From positions 62,001-126,000 of the forward strand of contig JAHFBF010000005.1 in NCBI GenBank assembly GCA_023250195.1: a stretch of DNA of 64,000 nt, written 5' to 3'. The position numbers and the translations under genes are program-made. Shown piece by piece: positions 44,735-53,729 of the stretch. The notes beneath the pieces are model-generated. The model had not been told where the DNA came from. It ran no database searches and was given only the letters and a program-made list of their open reading frames with translations. How positions within the stretch are numbered: position 1 is the first letter of the stretch; every line of letters begins with the position of its first letter. The DNA is from Candidatus Melainabacteria bacterium (lineage in GTDB: Bacteria; Cyanobacteriota; Vampirovibrionia; 2-02-FULL-35-15).

Positions 44735-45327
44735 TTTACATTCTCTGTATGACAGTTAAATACTCCTGCTATTTCTTTTCTTACAGTCGGATCAAGGTAG
44801 GTATTTCTTTTTAATGCTTCTTTTGGTTCTAGGACATTTTGCTTATAAAATTCAAAAATGATTGATCTTATTTTCACTCCGTTATGAACTGGATATTTCC
44901 TGCAAAGATAACTTGCATAATGTTCTCTTGCATATGGTCTATAGTTAAAGTTATATTGAAACTTTGCATCTTTAAAATCAAACAAGATTCTCTGCAAAAC
45001 CGATCTGTCCCCTTGTCTTGGAACCGGCAAAATGACCTCAGACGAATCCGCATACTTCGCTTTAATTAAATAGAACCAGTTATATTTATCCTGTAAAACA
45101 AACATAAGCCATCTTGTTCCAAGTCCTACAAGCTCACCATAGTTTGTAAAAAATAATCCCGCGGCTGATCTCATGCTGTCCAATGAAGATGGATGTAAAA
45201 TCTCTTTTAATTTATTGTTCTGTACTTCTTTTATTGGAACTGGTCTATTTATATAAATTACAGTAAGAATATTTAACAAAACAAAAATAGAGATAAGAAA
45301 TCTTTTTGTATTTTTATCAAGATTCAT
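44731..45327 (-). CDS. Membrane-anchored partner of the HTTM protein
   Basis: A 198-residue protein with one N-terminal TM helix (FLISIFVLLNILTVIYI) and an extracytoplasmic domain (SAAGLFFTNYGELVGLGTRWLMFV, DRSVLQRILFDFKDAKFQYNF, YASYLCRKYP). Such small anchored proteins commonly accompany HTTM genes. Its 4-base overlap with the HTTM gene implies coupled translation and a shared complex. Confidence 0.68.
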   Translation of the reverse strand: MNLDKNTKRFLISIFVLLNILTVIYINRPVPIKEVQNNKLKEILHPSSLDSMRSAAGLFFTNYGELVGLGTRWLMFVLQDKYNWFYLIKAKYADSSEVILPVPRQGDRSVLQRILFDFKDAKFQYNFNYRPYAREHYASYLCRKYPVHNGVKIRSIIFEFYKQNVLEPKEALKRNTYLDPTVRKEIAGVFNCHTENVK

Positions 45328-45503
45328 AAGGCCCCTGACGGTTTATATTATTTATATTTCCAATCTAGCAATAAAAGTATATGGATAGCCCAATTATTGG
45401 CAGGTAACCCCATTTAATATTTAATGGAAATAATCAAATATAGTAAATTAATCCAAGCTTAGTTTATAAGATCTTGTTTGATAGCTAGAGAAGAGAGAAG
45501 CCA

Positions 45504-45740
45504 GTGAAAACCAGATTTACAGCTATACTGTTTGTAATGTTGATTTGTATATTTTATACATCTCTGTCGGCCATTGCTGTCTCTCCAAGCAAGGAAAAAA
45601 CATTAAGTACTCCTGACAAAGACTTGTTATTAGAAGAAGGCTGTATGAGATCCTGCTTAAGTGATTATTCAAAAATTATAAAATGTGACCTGAACAAAAT
45701 GATGGGTCAGTATCTTGCAGAACTTAATAATGAAAACTGA
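45504..45740 (+). CDS. Small secreted protein, 78 aa, unknown
   Basis: A signal peptide (RFTAILFVMLICIFYTSLSAIA) is followed by a roughly 50-residue helical peptide with three Cys (GCMRSCLSDYSKIIKCD). GAGAGAAG-type purines precede the ATG. The Cys pattern could support a disulfide plus one free thiol. Confidence 0.6.
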   Translation: MKTRFTAILFVMLICIFYTSLSAIAVSPSKEKTLSTPDKDLLLEEGCMRSCLSDYSKIIKCDLNKMMGQYLAELNNEN

Positions 45741-45745
45741 GATTC

Positions 45746-45928
45746 CTAAGTCCCACTACTAGTAAATGTATCCTGCGTTAGGGGTCCCTTTACCTGTAGA
45801 TTATTTGTGCTCGGTGGTTCTGAAACCTGTCTGATTGCCTCTGCAAAAGAGATTGCTCTATTATTTCCATCTGTTCTTGGAGCAGGTGGCAGCTGATTTA
45901 TGTTAATTGATATTACTCTTCCGACCAT
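45746..45928 (-). CDS. Small Pro/Asn-rich protein, 60 aa, uncertain
   Basis: It opens MVGRVISININQLPPAPRTDG and is probably disordered. AAGG lies at acceptable spacing from the ATG and the frame converges with the preceding small secreted gene, 5 bases away. Its style resembles the 92-aa protein at 59674. Confidence 0.4.
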   Translation of the reverse strand: MVGRVISININQLPPAPRTDGNNRAISFAEAIRQVSEPPSTNNLQVKGPLTQDTFTSSGT

Positions 45929-46151
45929 TTTGTGCCTTACTTTTTAAAGAATTTCTAAAAACTTTGTTATCAGAAATGCGAGCTTACAGTTTAAATAACA
46001 AAGGTAATGGTTATATTAAGTAAAAAGGGCTACTGCCTAGCTTATGTAACATTTTTAAGAGTAAACTATTAATCTAATAAGATTTTAACGAATAAATCGT
46101 CAAAATCTGCCAAAAGGCTTAAAAATTACTCCTTCAAGCCTGTTATAATAT

Positions 46152-46167
46152 TTTTAAAGCTTTAAAA
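46152..46167. promoter_or_regulatory. 16-bp palindrome at the expected transcription start
   Basis: TTTTAAAGCTTTAAAA is a perfect inverted repeat directly after the -10 box, a position where a repressor would block initiation. It could also be only an AT-rich coincidence. Confidence 0.4.
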
Positions 46168-46221
46168 GCTGTAGACAATGGCGTCGATTTAAGACAATGG
46201 TGTCTTTCGTTAGGAGGACAC

Positions 46222-46278
46222 ATGAGTCCATTAAGTCCAATAACGCCAATATTTTCTAGGTCTTGGCTTAGAAAATAG
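46222..46278 (+). CDS. 18-residue leader or small peptide
   Basis: ATG 46222 to TAG 46276-46278 encodes MSPLSPITPIFSRSWLRK. AGGAGGA just upstream is among the strongest ribosome sites in the window, and a terminator follows 5 bases after the stop. No run of one amino acid is present that would identify a classical attenuator; Ser/Pro and Ile are enriched. Confidence 0.5.
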   Translation: MSPLSPITPIFSRSWLRK

Positions 46279-46282
46279 ACTG

Positions 46283-46313
46283 AAAAAGGGAAGCAGAATT
46301 GCTTCCCTTTTTT
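46283..46313 (+). terminator. Rho-independent terminator
   Basis: GGGAAGCA (46288-46295) pairs perfectly with TGCTTCCC (46300-46307) around the loop GAAT, flanked by A5 and T6, so it can terminate on the plus strand strongly. Confidence 0.9.
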
Positions 46314-46362
46314 GTTTTTATATAGCTCCAGAGAAGTCTCTATAATAATACCTGTCAGACTT

Positions 46363-47793
46363 ATGAACATAATTTTAATCGCGACCGAATGTTTTCCTTT
46401 TGCCAAAGCAACAAGTCTTGGGGATCTGGTAAGTCTTCTTGCAAAAGGCATTGAAAAAGATAACCACAATGTAAGAATTTTTATGCCACGGTACGGATGC
46501 ATAGATCCTGCAGGTTTCCAGATTGAAAGAGTGCCACTTGAATTAAAAGTTAATTTAAACGGAGCAAGCATATCATCTTCTGTTTTTAAAGGCATCATGC
46601 CAAATTCTCTAACCAGCATATTTTTTATTGAAAGTCAGAACCACTTCAGCAATTCAAAAGAAATTTATTTAAGTACCGTGCACCAGAACGAGACTCAAAA
46701 TAGAAATTCTTTTTTCTGTCTTGCGACACTTGAAACAATTTCAAGATTAAAGTTAAATGCTGATATTATTCATGTTTTTAATCCTGTCTGTGCACAAATT
46801 ACAAAGCTTTTACGCTCAAAAGACTTTGAGTATTCTCATTTGAAAAAAAGTAAATTAATTTTTACGATTCAAAGTCTGGAAGAATTATCAGGGAATAATG
46901 ACAATATTCTGCTTACGAAAGAGGCTATAAACTATTCTGACTTTATAACAACAGTCTCAAAAACATTTGAGAACGAGCTTTTATCAGACACCTATAATAC
47001 AGGAATTGCTGATGCCTTAATAAAAAAGGGAGAGGTTTTTAGAGGTTTTTTAAGCAGCCCGGATGATGAGATTTATAATCCTGAGACAGACAATGAACTT
47101 ATACAAGCATACTCAAAAAACTACTTTTCTGTTGGAAAAAGAAAGTGCAAAGAGGATTTATATAATTTATTAGGTCTTGAAAAAGATCTTCAGATCCCTT
47201 TATTTGGAATGATTACAGGATTAACTGAAAATAAAGAGCTTGATATTTTAATTAATATATTTCCTGAAATTGCTGATTTAAATTTGCAATTTATTCTTTG
47301 GAAAAAGGGTGAAGAAGAAACCGAAGAAAAGCTAATAAGAATATCGAGACCTTATAAAAACATAAAGGTTTGTATAGGATATGATCACAATTTTGCAAAG
47401 AAGATCCATGCTGCCCTGGATTTTTACATTCGCCCGGAAGAAATACAGCCATGTGGCAATTCTATACTTACTGCAATGAAATACGGGAGCATTCCAGTTG
47501 CTTTTAATTCCGGAGCAATAAAAGAAATAATTACCGATGTAGATTCTTCCTCAAACGAGCCTAACGGGATTGTTTTCAACAATCACACAAAAGAAGACTT
47601 GCTTGAATCAATAATAAGAGCAATAAAATATTACAAAAACAAGGAAAAATGGACAAAGCTTGTAAAATCAGCAATGAGTTTTGATACAAGCAAATTAAAT
47701 ACTGCAAAAAACTATATAAATTGTTATGAAGTTGCTATTAATGCAAAAAAATCTCAGGAGCTCCCCCTTTCTATTAGTTCTCTGGGAAAATGA
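46363..47793 (+). CDS. Degenerate glycogen-synthase-like glycosyltransferase (GT5 type)
   Basis: From ATG 46363 the 476-residue protein opens MNIILIATECFPFAKATSLGDLV, matching the GlgA start, and its second half has LFGMITGLTENKELDIL, FILWKKGEEE, NIKVCIGYDHNFAKKIHAALDFYIRPEEIQPCGNS and AMKYGSIPVAF. The sugar-nucleotide loop KTGGL is KATSL, the essential Glu of the FEPCGL motif is Gln362 (IQPCGN), and TGGL...DTV is NSGAIKEII. It is therefore unlikely to make glycogen normally and may be a regulatory or altered-specificity paralogue. An upstream in-frame start at 46312 lies within the end of the terminator. Confidence 0.78.
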   Translation: MNIILIATECFPFAKATSLGDLVSLLAKGIEKDNHNVRIFMPRYGCIDPAGFQIERVPLELKVNLNGASISSSVFKGIMPNSLTSIFFIESQNHFSNSKEIYLSTVHQNETQNRNSFFCLATLETISRLKLNADIIHVFNPVCAQITKLLRSKDFEYSHLKKSKLIFTIQSLEELSGNNDNILLTKEAINYSDFITTVSKTFENELLSDTYNTGIADALIKKGEVFRGFLSSPDDEIYNPETDNELIQAYSKNYFSVGKRKCKEDLYNLLGLEKDLQIPLFGMITGLTENKELDILINIFPEIADLNLQFILWKKGEEETEEKLIRISRPYKNIKVCIGYDHNFAKKIHAALDFYIRPEEIQPCGNSILTAMKYGSIPVAFNSGAIKEIITDVDSSSNEPNGIVFNNHTKEDLLESIIRAIKYYKNKEKWTKLVKSAMSFDTSKLNTAKNYINCYEVAINAKKSQELPLSISSLGK

Positions 47794-47820
47794 TTCATAG
47801 ATGGTGAGAGGAAAATAAAA

Positions 47821-48294
47821 ATGGAAAAATCAAAAGAAAAATTAATTAACGCTCTAAATGAGGATCTTGAAAAAGAAATGGCCGGCATTGTCAGATATTT
47901 ACATCATTCATTTATTGTTTTTGGACCTAACCGCGGCCCGATTGTTCAGATATTTCGTACTCAGGCAAATGAATCCATGGCACATGCCATCCAGCTTGGA
48001 GAAAAAATCACAGCCCTTGGCGGTCATCCTACTGTAAAGGTAGATCAGGTGTTTGAACCCGGCTACCAGTCTATTGAAGACATGCTTACAGAAGATCTAA
48101 GAGCTGAAAAAATACAGCTTGAACTCTACACAAAACAGCTAAAGGAGTTTGGCGAAACCAACCTGCCTATGAAACTCATGCTTGAGCAGATAATCATTGA
48201 TGAACAAACCCATGTGGAAGAAATTGAAAAATATCTTAGGACTTCTAATGAAGAGTTAATGATTGTTGATGGACATCACAAGAGAAAGGGATAG
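47821..48294 (+). CDS. Bacterioferritin-type ferritin-like protein
   Basis: A 157-residue four-helix-bundle protein with a di-iron ligand set of the bacterioferritin type: LEKEMAGIVRYLHHS (Glu near 18), ANESMAHA (Glu51, His55), LRAEKIQLELYTK, and DEQTHVEEIEKYL (Glu128, His131). It may store iron or detoxify peroxide with the di-haem peroxidase encoded at 4301. It lacks an obvious haem-binding Met at the usual dimer-interface position. It follows the GlgA-like gene by 27 bases. Confidence 0.85.
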   Translation: MEKSKEKLINALNEDLEKEMAGIVRYLHHSFIVFGPNRGPIVQIFRTQANESMAHAIQLGEKITALGGHPTVKVDQVFEPGYQSIEDMLTEDLRAEKIQLELYTKQLKEFGETNLPMKLMLEQIIIDEQTHVEEIEKYLRTSNEELMIVDGHHKRKG

Positions 48295-48295
48295 T

Positions 48296-48892
48296 TTACC
48301 TTCCGCTTAAAACGCTGCTGGCGGAATCAAGTACATTTTTAAGTGCTATTTTAAATGTCTGATTTTGTTTTATTATTGTACTGACTTCTTTGTTATCTTT
48401 TGTTTTACCGCTAAGAACCTTGGCAAGCACAACCCTTATATCAAGCAGGTTTCCAAGTTTTATAAACTCATTTCTGTCGTTTGCTTTAAAGCTAACACAG
48501 AGCTCATGATCAACTGCCTGTAAATCATCTTCAGTAACTTTTTCTGAAGCATTTTCTTCTGTAAACTCAACCTTCATGCCAGGAATTAAAAATGCTCTCA
48601 TGATCATTCCTTTGTCAATTTTTTCATCAAAAAATACCAGCTCATGGCTTTCAACCAACTCAAGTCCTTTTTCCTTTGATTTAATTAACAATTCAACTTC
48701 ACTAATCTGGCTTTCTCTTTCTGCATAAGAGAGTATAAAGTTTCTGATTTCTTCTGTAATGCGATCAGATTCACTTTTTGCTTTTAAAACATTTTCGTTA
48801 TTAAAACAAATATCCCGAAAGATCTCTATAAGCTTCTGCTCAATTTTTCTCTTTGCTTCAGGGGATAAATTGGGTTGTTTAAGGTCTGCCAT
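48296..48892 (-). CDS. Hypothetical protein, 198 aa, coiled-coil
   Basis: The first ~85 residues form charged amphipathic helices (SPEAKRKIEQKLIEIFRDI, ESQISEVELLIKSKEKGLELV); the rest is mixed alpha/beta (MIMRAFLIPGMKVEF, HELCVSFKANDRNEFIKLGNLLDIRVVLAKVL). No family is recognised. Its stop lies 2 bases from the stop of the convergent ferritin gene. Confidence 0.62.
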   Translation of the reverse strand: MADLKQPNLSPEAKRKIEQKLIEIFRDICFNNENVLKAKSESDRITEEIRNFILSYAERESQISEVELLIKSKEKGLELVESHELVFFDEKIDKGMIMRAFLIPGMKVEFTEENASEKVTEDDLQAVDHELCVSFKANDRNEFIKLGNLLDIRVVLAKVLSGKTKDNKEVSTIIKQNQTFKIALKNVLDSASSVLSGR

Positions 48893-48941
48893 TATAATTA
48901 AAGGTAAGACGATAATTATTTTGTCAGTGTTTCAGACGTAT

Positions 48942-49265
48942 TTAACGGATTAATTCATCACCAAAATCTAATTTTCTTAATGACGATATATAAACATCAC
49001 TTAGCTGCTTAAATGTTAATTTGCTAAATTGTTCCCAAATATATTCAACTTTATGACGATCTGGACAAAGCGTTGGGAAGGCTTCAATACATTGCTCAAC
49101 TGTAGGAAAGTACCTATAACAGGAGATAGCCTGAATCAGGTCAAATGCTTCAAGGACTTCCGGGTCATAATTAGCTTTTTTTAACGAATTCGTCGCTGAA
49201 TCAAAGAATCTAGCCATTAATTCTATAGTATCCTTAGATGCTACTTGGTTTATAAATGGATTCAT
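48942..49265 (-). CDS. Hypothetical helical protein, 107 aa
   Basis: Soluble and helical (TIELMARFFDSATNSLKKAN, EVLEAFDLIQAISCYRYFP, KLTFKQLSDVYISSLRKL). No family recognised and no convincing ribosome site. It lies upstream of the 198-aa gene on the same strand. Confidence 0.55.
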   Translation of the reverse strand: MNPFINQVASKDTIELMARFFDSATNSLKKANYDPEVLEAFDLIQAISCYRYFPTVEQCIEAFPTLCPDRHKVEYIWEQFSKLTFKQLSDVYISSLRKLDFGDELIR

Positions 49266-49439
49266 CTGCTAATTACCTCTGACGTTTCTCTATGGGGAAG
49301 TTCCTTAATCTGTTACTGCACCTTATACTTCAACTATATTCTTTTAACCATTCCTTTGTCAATGCTTAATCTTAATTTAAAATAAAATTTTTATAAACCC
49401 TTTTTGCCTGTTTCTTAACGTTTAAGACTTTTGTACCTA

Positions 49440-51008
49440 TCATTCAGTAAGGCTAGTCAAAGAAGCGTTAACCGAAGTAAGCACAGGCTTATTCTGTCTC
49501 GTAGATAGAAGGCTCTTTCCATCCATATAATCAAGTGATTTTAAGTTAAAGATATTCATGATGGTTGGGACCATATCAATTATTCTGGGGGAGGATAGGT
49601 CAATTTTACTAGTCTGTGTTCCTTTAACTGCAACAATTCCTTCGCTTACATGATTTCCAGATGAAAGCGGATGTGCTTCATGAAAAAGCTCTTTCTCGCC
49701 GGTACCAGAAAAAAGATAAAATCCGGAATGAGGAATAACAATTAAATCAGGGATTTTATTTATGGCTGGTCCATTAAATATTTCTTCTTTTCTATATACA
49801 GCTTTTATAAACTGCTCGCCTGAAATTGGATCTTTTACATTAATCAGCTTTTGAATAATTTCATTCTTTAAATTTTCTGCTTCCTGAGCAGGAACAACTC
49901 CTTCTGCCTCACGCCCAATCAGATTTAACTGAATTGTTCCATACACAGTACCAATACCACTAAAAGCCCTTGTCTCTTTATAGGCTATTGGATCGTAAGC
50001 AGCTCTTGGAACAATAACTCTTTGCTCTAATCCTTCTTCACTTTTTTGCTTAATTCTTGTTTTTAATCTGGCAAGAACGTCTACCTTATTTACCATTTTT
50101 ATAGCTGTGGTTTTTACAGTCGTTCTAATTTGAGTTTCTATATCCTGTTTTAATTTTAAATATCCGTTTTCCATAAGCCAGACATTCATAGCCAAGCGTC
50201 TTTTTACTGGACCAAATCCATGATCACTTACAAGCAGAAATGTACCTTCTGAACTTACTTTTTTAATTAGCTCTCCAAGATATTTATCCAGGACACTATA
50301 AAACTCCCAGATTTTTTTTAGGCTGAGGTTTGTAGAATTAAAATCAAATGTTGCAATCTGATGCCAGAAACTATGCTGAATGATATCTGTGGTCTGAAAA
50401 TGAACCATAAAAAAATCGGTAGGTTCAGTTTCCAGAAGCCATAAAGCTGCATCTCCGACTTTCTTTGTAATATCAATGAGACTGTTTAAAAAATCAATAT
50501 CTTTAGTCCCCTGTCTATCAAAGGTTCTTAGACAAATCGGGTAATCACCGAGCTTTTCAATTAATTTATTCCCAAGTTCCGGCGGGTAAGTAAAAACTTT
50601 TTTATTGTTTGGTCTCTCCCATCCTGAAACAATGAATCCGTTTACTTCAGGCGGTGGGTAGTTGATCGGCACATCTATAATACCAACCTTAATTCCATTG
50701 TCAGAAAGAATTCTCCATAAAGTTTTAGTCTGAATTGATTTGCTTGTAGTAAGTGCTGGTTTATATGTACCTTCCTGATATTCATAAAAATCAAAGACTC
50801 CTGATTTCCCGGGATTACAACCTGTCATAAATGCAGTCCATGCAGGAGGCGTTACAGGAGGAATTGTAGATTCCAAATTTGAATAAGAGCCGCTTTCAAT
50901 GAGTCCCTTCAAATTTGGCATAATCCCACTATTTGCAAGCGGTAAAAGATTTGACCAGACACCCCCATCAAATGAAACAACAAGAACTTTTGGTAAATTA
51001 GCTTGCAT
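49440..51008 (-). CDS. Type I phosphodiesterase/nucleotide pyrophosphatase family protein
   Basis: A 522-residue alkaline-phosphatase-superfamily hydrolase. The metal and nucleophile motifs are recognisable: VVSFDGGVWS, MPNLKGLIESG, STIPPVTPPAWTAFMTGCNPGKSGVFDF with the nucleophilic Thr region, MVHFQTTDIIQHSFW, LVSDHGFGPVKRR and SGNHVSEGIVAVKG. Members cleave phosphodiesters or phosphonates, or act on lipid head groups. No signal peptide is present, so it acts in the cytoplasm or at the membrane face. Confidence 0.85.
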   Translation of the reverse strand: MQANLPKVLVVSFDGGVWSNLLPLANSGIMPNLKGLIESGSYSNLESTIPPVTPPAWTAFMTGCNPGKSGVFDFYEYQEGTYKPALTTSKSIQTKTLWRILSDNGIKVGIIDVPINYPPPEVNGFIVSGWERPNNKKVFTYPPELGNKLIEKLGDYPICLRTFDRQGTKDIDFLNSLIDITKKVGDAALWLLETEPTDFFMVHFQTTDIIQHSFWHQIATFDFNSTNLSLKKIWEFYSVLDKYLGELIKKVSSEGTFLLVSDHGFGPVKRRLAMNVWLMENGYLKLKQDIETQIRTTVKTTAIKMVNKVDVLARLKTRIKQKSEEGLEQRVIVPRAAYDPIAYKETRAFSGIGTVYGTIQLNLIGREAEGVVPAQEAENLKNEIIQKLINVKDPISGEQFIKAVYRKEEIFNGPAINKIPDLIVIPHSGFYLFSGTGEKELFHEAHPLSSGNHVSEGIVAVKGTQTSKIDLSSPRIIDMVPTIMNIFNLKSLDYMDGKSLLSTRQNKPVLTSVNASLTSLTE

Positions 51009-51035
51009 AAAGAACTAATAATAGCAAATCATTAC

Positions 51036-52271
51036 TTATTTCGTCTCTCTTCTAAGGTTTTCAACTGCAATCTGATAATTATTGTTTCCCCTTAATATGG
51101 TTTGAAGTTGAGGTTTATGTTTTAACAATGCAGAAATTAACTGCAGATCTGCTTTATTAAATTCAGTTAGTCCACTAATCAGATTTTTTGCAAACTCACT
51201 GTGAGGATACCTAACTGCAAGTTCTAAAAGTGCTTCCCTAAAATCATCAATTTTATTTTTTTGTTCGTTTAAAGCTAAGCCAAGGACAAAACCATGATCA
51301 GATTTCCCTTCTAAAAAACAGAAATTAGTTTTACTAATCGTTGTCTGCCAGGTTGTGCTGGTAAGAATACTTGGATTTTGCATTAGCTCAAAGACAAATT
51401 TTTCTTCTTTCCCTTTCATTCCAATTAAAGACTCTGCATGCGACATTAAACATAGTCTGTCTTTGCGCTCCAGATCAGCACCTCTAGGATTACCCTTCAC
51501 TTTAGTAATAATTTCTATTACTACTTTAGGGATTGTATCTGTCGTAGAAGCTTTTGATGCTAAAGGAGGTGAAGGGGGGCGGTGTATTCTTAGATTTTCT
51601 ATAATGTTTACTGCAGTCCTGCTGGTAGAACACACAGTACTATTAGAAAATTGTTCTGCCCAGCTACGAAGTCCTGCTATCCCTTCACATCTAGAAAGAT
51701 TTTCATTATTTGCTAAAAAACTGGCAAGTGGGCCATCAGAATTTCGCATAATATATTCTGTTATCTTTTCTCTACGGTGTCTGTCTCCTGCACAATCCCC
51801 TAAAGGAATTATGTTTTTATTTACACAAAGTCCCTTCTGAACAGCAGTTGTATTAAGGGACTGTGAACTGCCTTCTCCAAGATAAAGACCATTATCACCT
51901 TCATCTTCAATATAAACCCTGCGACCAATTCGTTTTTCCATAGAAGGGGAAGGGGTAGTTAGTCTAATAAAAAGTCCCATTGCTTCATCACTATCAGATA
52001 TGATGCTTGCATTTGATGCAAACGCTTCTGAAATCGGTTCATTCTCTAACTTTTTACTAAAAATAAGCTCTATTAACTTTTGTCTTGTAGCTCTATCAGG
52101 AATTTCAAGCGTTCTACAAAAATCTATTTCTTTTCTAGAGATTTTTGGCATAAAGGGCGTTTTACTCAGAGCGATGTTTTCTAATTTTGTAACAATACTT
52201 GCAAGATTAAATACCTGCTTAGTACTAGTAGGAGTTCTCGTTACAGGAGAAGGTTTTATAATTCTTGGCAT
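51036..52271 (-). CDS. Hypothetical helical protein, 411 aa
   Basis: No family is recognised. It begins with a Pro/Thr-rich disordered tail (PRIIKPSPVTRTPTSTK) followed by helical segments (SRKEIDFCRTLEIPDRATRQKLIELIF, FREALLELAVRYPHSEFAKNLISGL, LQLISALLKHKPQLQTILRGN) suggesting a solenoid. It is 27 bases downstream of nothing obvious and just upstream of the phosphodiesterase on the same strand; the two may share a transcript. Confidence 0.6.
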   Translation of the reverse strand: MPRIIKPSPVTRTPTSTKQVFNLASIVTKLENIALSKTPFMPKISRKEIDFCRTLEIPDRATRQKLIELIFSKKLENEPISEAFASNASIISDSDEAMGLFIRLTTPSPSMEKRIGRRVYIEDEGDNGLYLGEGSSQSLNTTAVQKGLCVNKNIIPLGDCAGDRHRREKITEYIMRNSDGPLASFLANNENLSRCEGIAGLRSWAEQFSNSTVCSTSRTAVNIIENLRIHRPPSPPLASKASTTDTIPKVVIEIITKVKGNPRGADLERKDRLCLMSHAESLIGMKGKEEKFVFELMQNPSILTSTTWQTTISKTNFCFLEGKSDHGFVLGLALNEQKNKIDDFREALLELAVRYPHSEFAKNLISGLTEFNKADLQLISALLKHKPQLQTILRGNNNYQIAVENLRRETK

Positions 52272-52338
52272 TGGTAAATATTATCCTAAAATACAAATTA
52301 AAAGAGTTAAGCAGAGGCGTATTACAATCCGCCTTTGC

Positions 52339-53664
52339 TTATGACTTACAACTTACCGCTTCTTTTTGTTTCAAAACCCTATTAAACACTGTGTCTACAT
52401 GTTTAAGATGTTTCTTTGGATCAAAACATTCTTCAATTTCTCTTTCCGACAAATATTTTAAAATTTCCTTATCACTTAAAAGATTTTTCTTAAAGTCCCC
52501 ATCTTTTTTATTCCATGCATTGTGTGCATTTTTCTGGACAAATTTATATGCTACTTCTCTTTCTAACCCTTTTTCTACAAGCTTTAATAAAACTGTTTGA
52601 GAAAATACAACCCCGCCAAACTTAAACATATTTTCTCTCATGTTTTCAGGATAAATATTTAAGTCAGAAATTACTTGATTTATCCTGTCAAGCATAAAAT
52701 CAACCAGTGTTGTAGCATCAGGCAGAATAACTCTTTCTACTGAACTATGACTTATATCTCTTTCATGCCACAGCGGGATGTTTTCCATGGCTGCTAATGA
52801 ATAAGATCTAACCAACCTTGCAAGCCCACATAAGTTTTCAGATCTCCACGGATTCCTTTTATGCGGCATTGCAGAGCTTCCTTTTTGATTTGCATAAAAT
52901 GGTTCTTCTACTTCAAGCACCTCTGTTCTTTGAAGGTGTCTGATTTCAGTAGCAATTTTCTCAATTATCGTAGCTATGAATGCAAGTTCACTTAAATAAA
53001 GTGCATGTCTGTCACGGCTTATAACTTGAGTAGAAATCGGTGCTGGTTTTAACCCTAGTTTTTTTGTGGCAATTTCTTCTACCTTAGGATCTATATTTGA
53101 ATATGTTCCAACTGCTCCAGAAAATATTCCAACTCCTATTTCATCTTCTATAACATAATTAAATCTCATTTTTGCTCTTGTAAGTTCTTCCCAAAAGCCA
53201 AGTAATTTTAATCCAAACACAGTTGGCTCAGCATGAACTCCATGTGTTCTCCCTATACAAATCGTGTTTTTATGTTCAATTGCTCTTTTTTCCAGTGTAG
53301 ATAAAAACTTGTTTAATCCATTTAATATTTTTTCTCCGGCTTGTTTCAGAAGTATTGCAAAAGATGTATCAATTAAATCAGAACTGGTCATTCCTAAATG
53401 TAAGAATCTTCCCTCAGGACCAATTGACTCAGTAACACAAGTTAAAAAAGCAATAACATCATGATGAACTTCCTTATCAATCTCTTCAATCCTTTTTATG
53501 TCAAAGCTTGCTCTTTCTTTAATCACTGAAAGAGATTCTTTTGGCACCTGACCAAGTTCACACATTGCTTCCAGTGCTGCAATTTCTACAGAAAGCCAGA
53601 TATTATATTTATTTTCTTCAGACCATATCTTTGCTAATTCTGGTCTTGTATAACGCTTAATCAA
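52339..53664 (-). CDS. purB: Adenylosuccinate lyase
   Basis: A 441-residue fumarase/aspartase-superfamily lyase that removes fumarate in two purine-synthesis steps (SAICAR to AICAR, adenylosuccinate to AMP). The superfamily signature GSSAMPHKRNP, the FLHLGMTSSDLIDT region with the catalytic acid context and GRTHGVHAEPT with the His are all present. It fits the purine salvage suggested by the adenine deaminase gene. Confidence 0.96.
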   Translation of the reverse strand: MIKRYTRPELAKIWSEENKYNIWLSVEIAALEAMCELGQVPKESLSVIKERASFDIKRIEEIDKEVHHDVIAFLTCVTESIGPEGRFLHLGMTSSDLIDTSFAILLKQAGEKILNGLNKFLSTLEKRAIEHKNTICIGRTHGVHAEPTVFGLKLLGFWEELTRAKMRFNYVIEDEIGVGIFSGAVGTYSNIDPKVEEIATKKLGLKPAPISTQVISRDRHALYLSELAFIATIIEKIATEIRHLQRTEVLEVEEPFYANQKGSSAMPHKRNPWRSENLCGLARLVRSYSLAAMENIPLWHERDISHSSVERVILPDATTLVDFMLDRINQVISDLNIYPENMRENMFKFGGVVFSQTVLLKLVEKGLEREVAYKFVQKNAHNAWNKKDGDFKKNLLSDKEILKYLSEREIEECFDPKKHLKHVDTVFNRVLKQKEAVSCKS

Positions 53665-53729
53665 ATTAATCTCCTTTAATTATTGTGTCTTACAGACAAA
53701 GCACAAAACTATATTTTACAACGTAACAC

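Larger units (their letters stand above)
46144..46313 (+). ncRNA. Compact promoter-to-terminator unit (small RNA, leader peptide or attenuator)
   Basis: TATAAT at 46144-46149 is followed by a perfect 16-bp palindrome at 46152-46167, two successive GACAATGG(C/T)GTC stem-loops (46174-46185 and 46193-46204), an AGGAGGA ribosome site (46212-46218), an 18-codon ORF and an intrinsic terminator at 46283-46313. The GlgA-like gene begins 50 bases after the terminator, so it may be a transcription attenuator. Alternatively it is an independent small RNA. No -35 box is clear. Confidence 0.5.

Noticed and set aside
46174-46204. CsrA-binding sites in the paired ACAATGGTGT stem-loops
   Set aside because: The loops present ATGG, not the GGA core needed for CsrA/RsmA recognition.
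46143-46619. 158-aa minus-strand ORF
   Set aside because: It crosses the terminator and small ORF and lies mostly antisense to the GlgA-like gene; no ribosome site or recognisable features.
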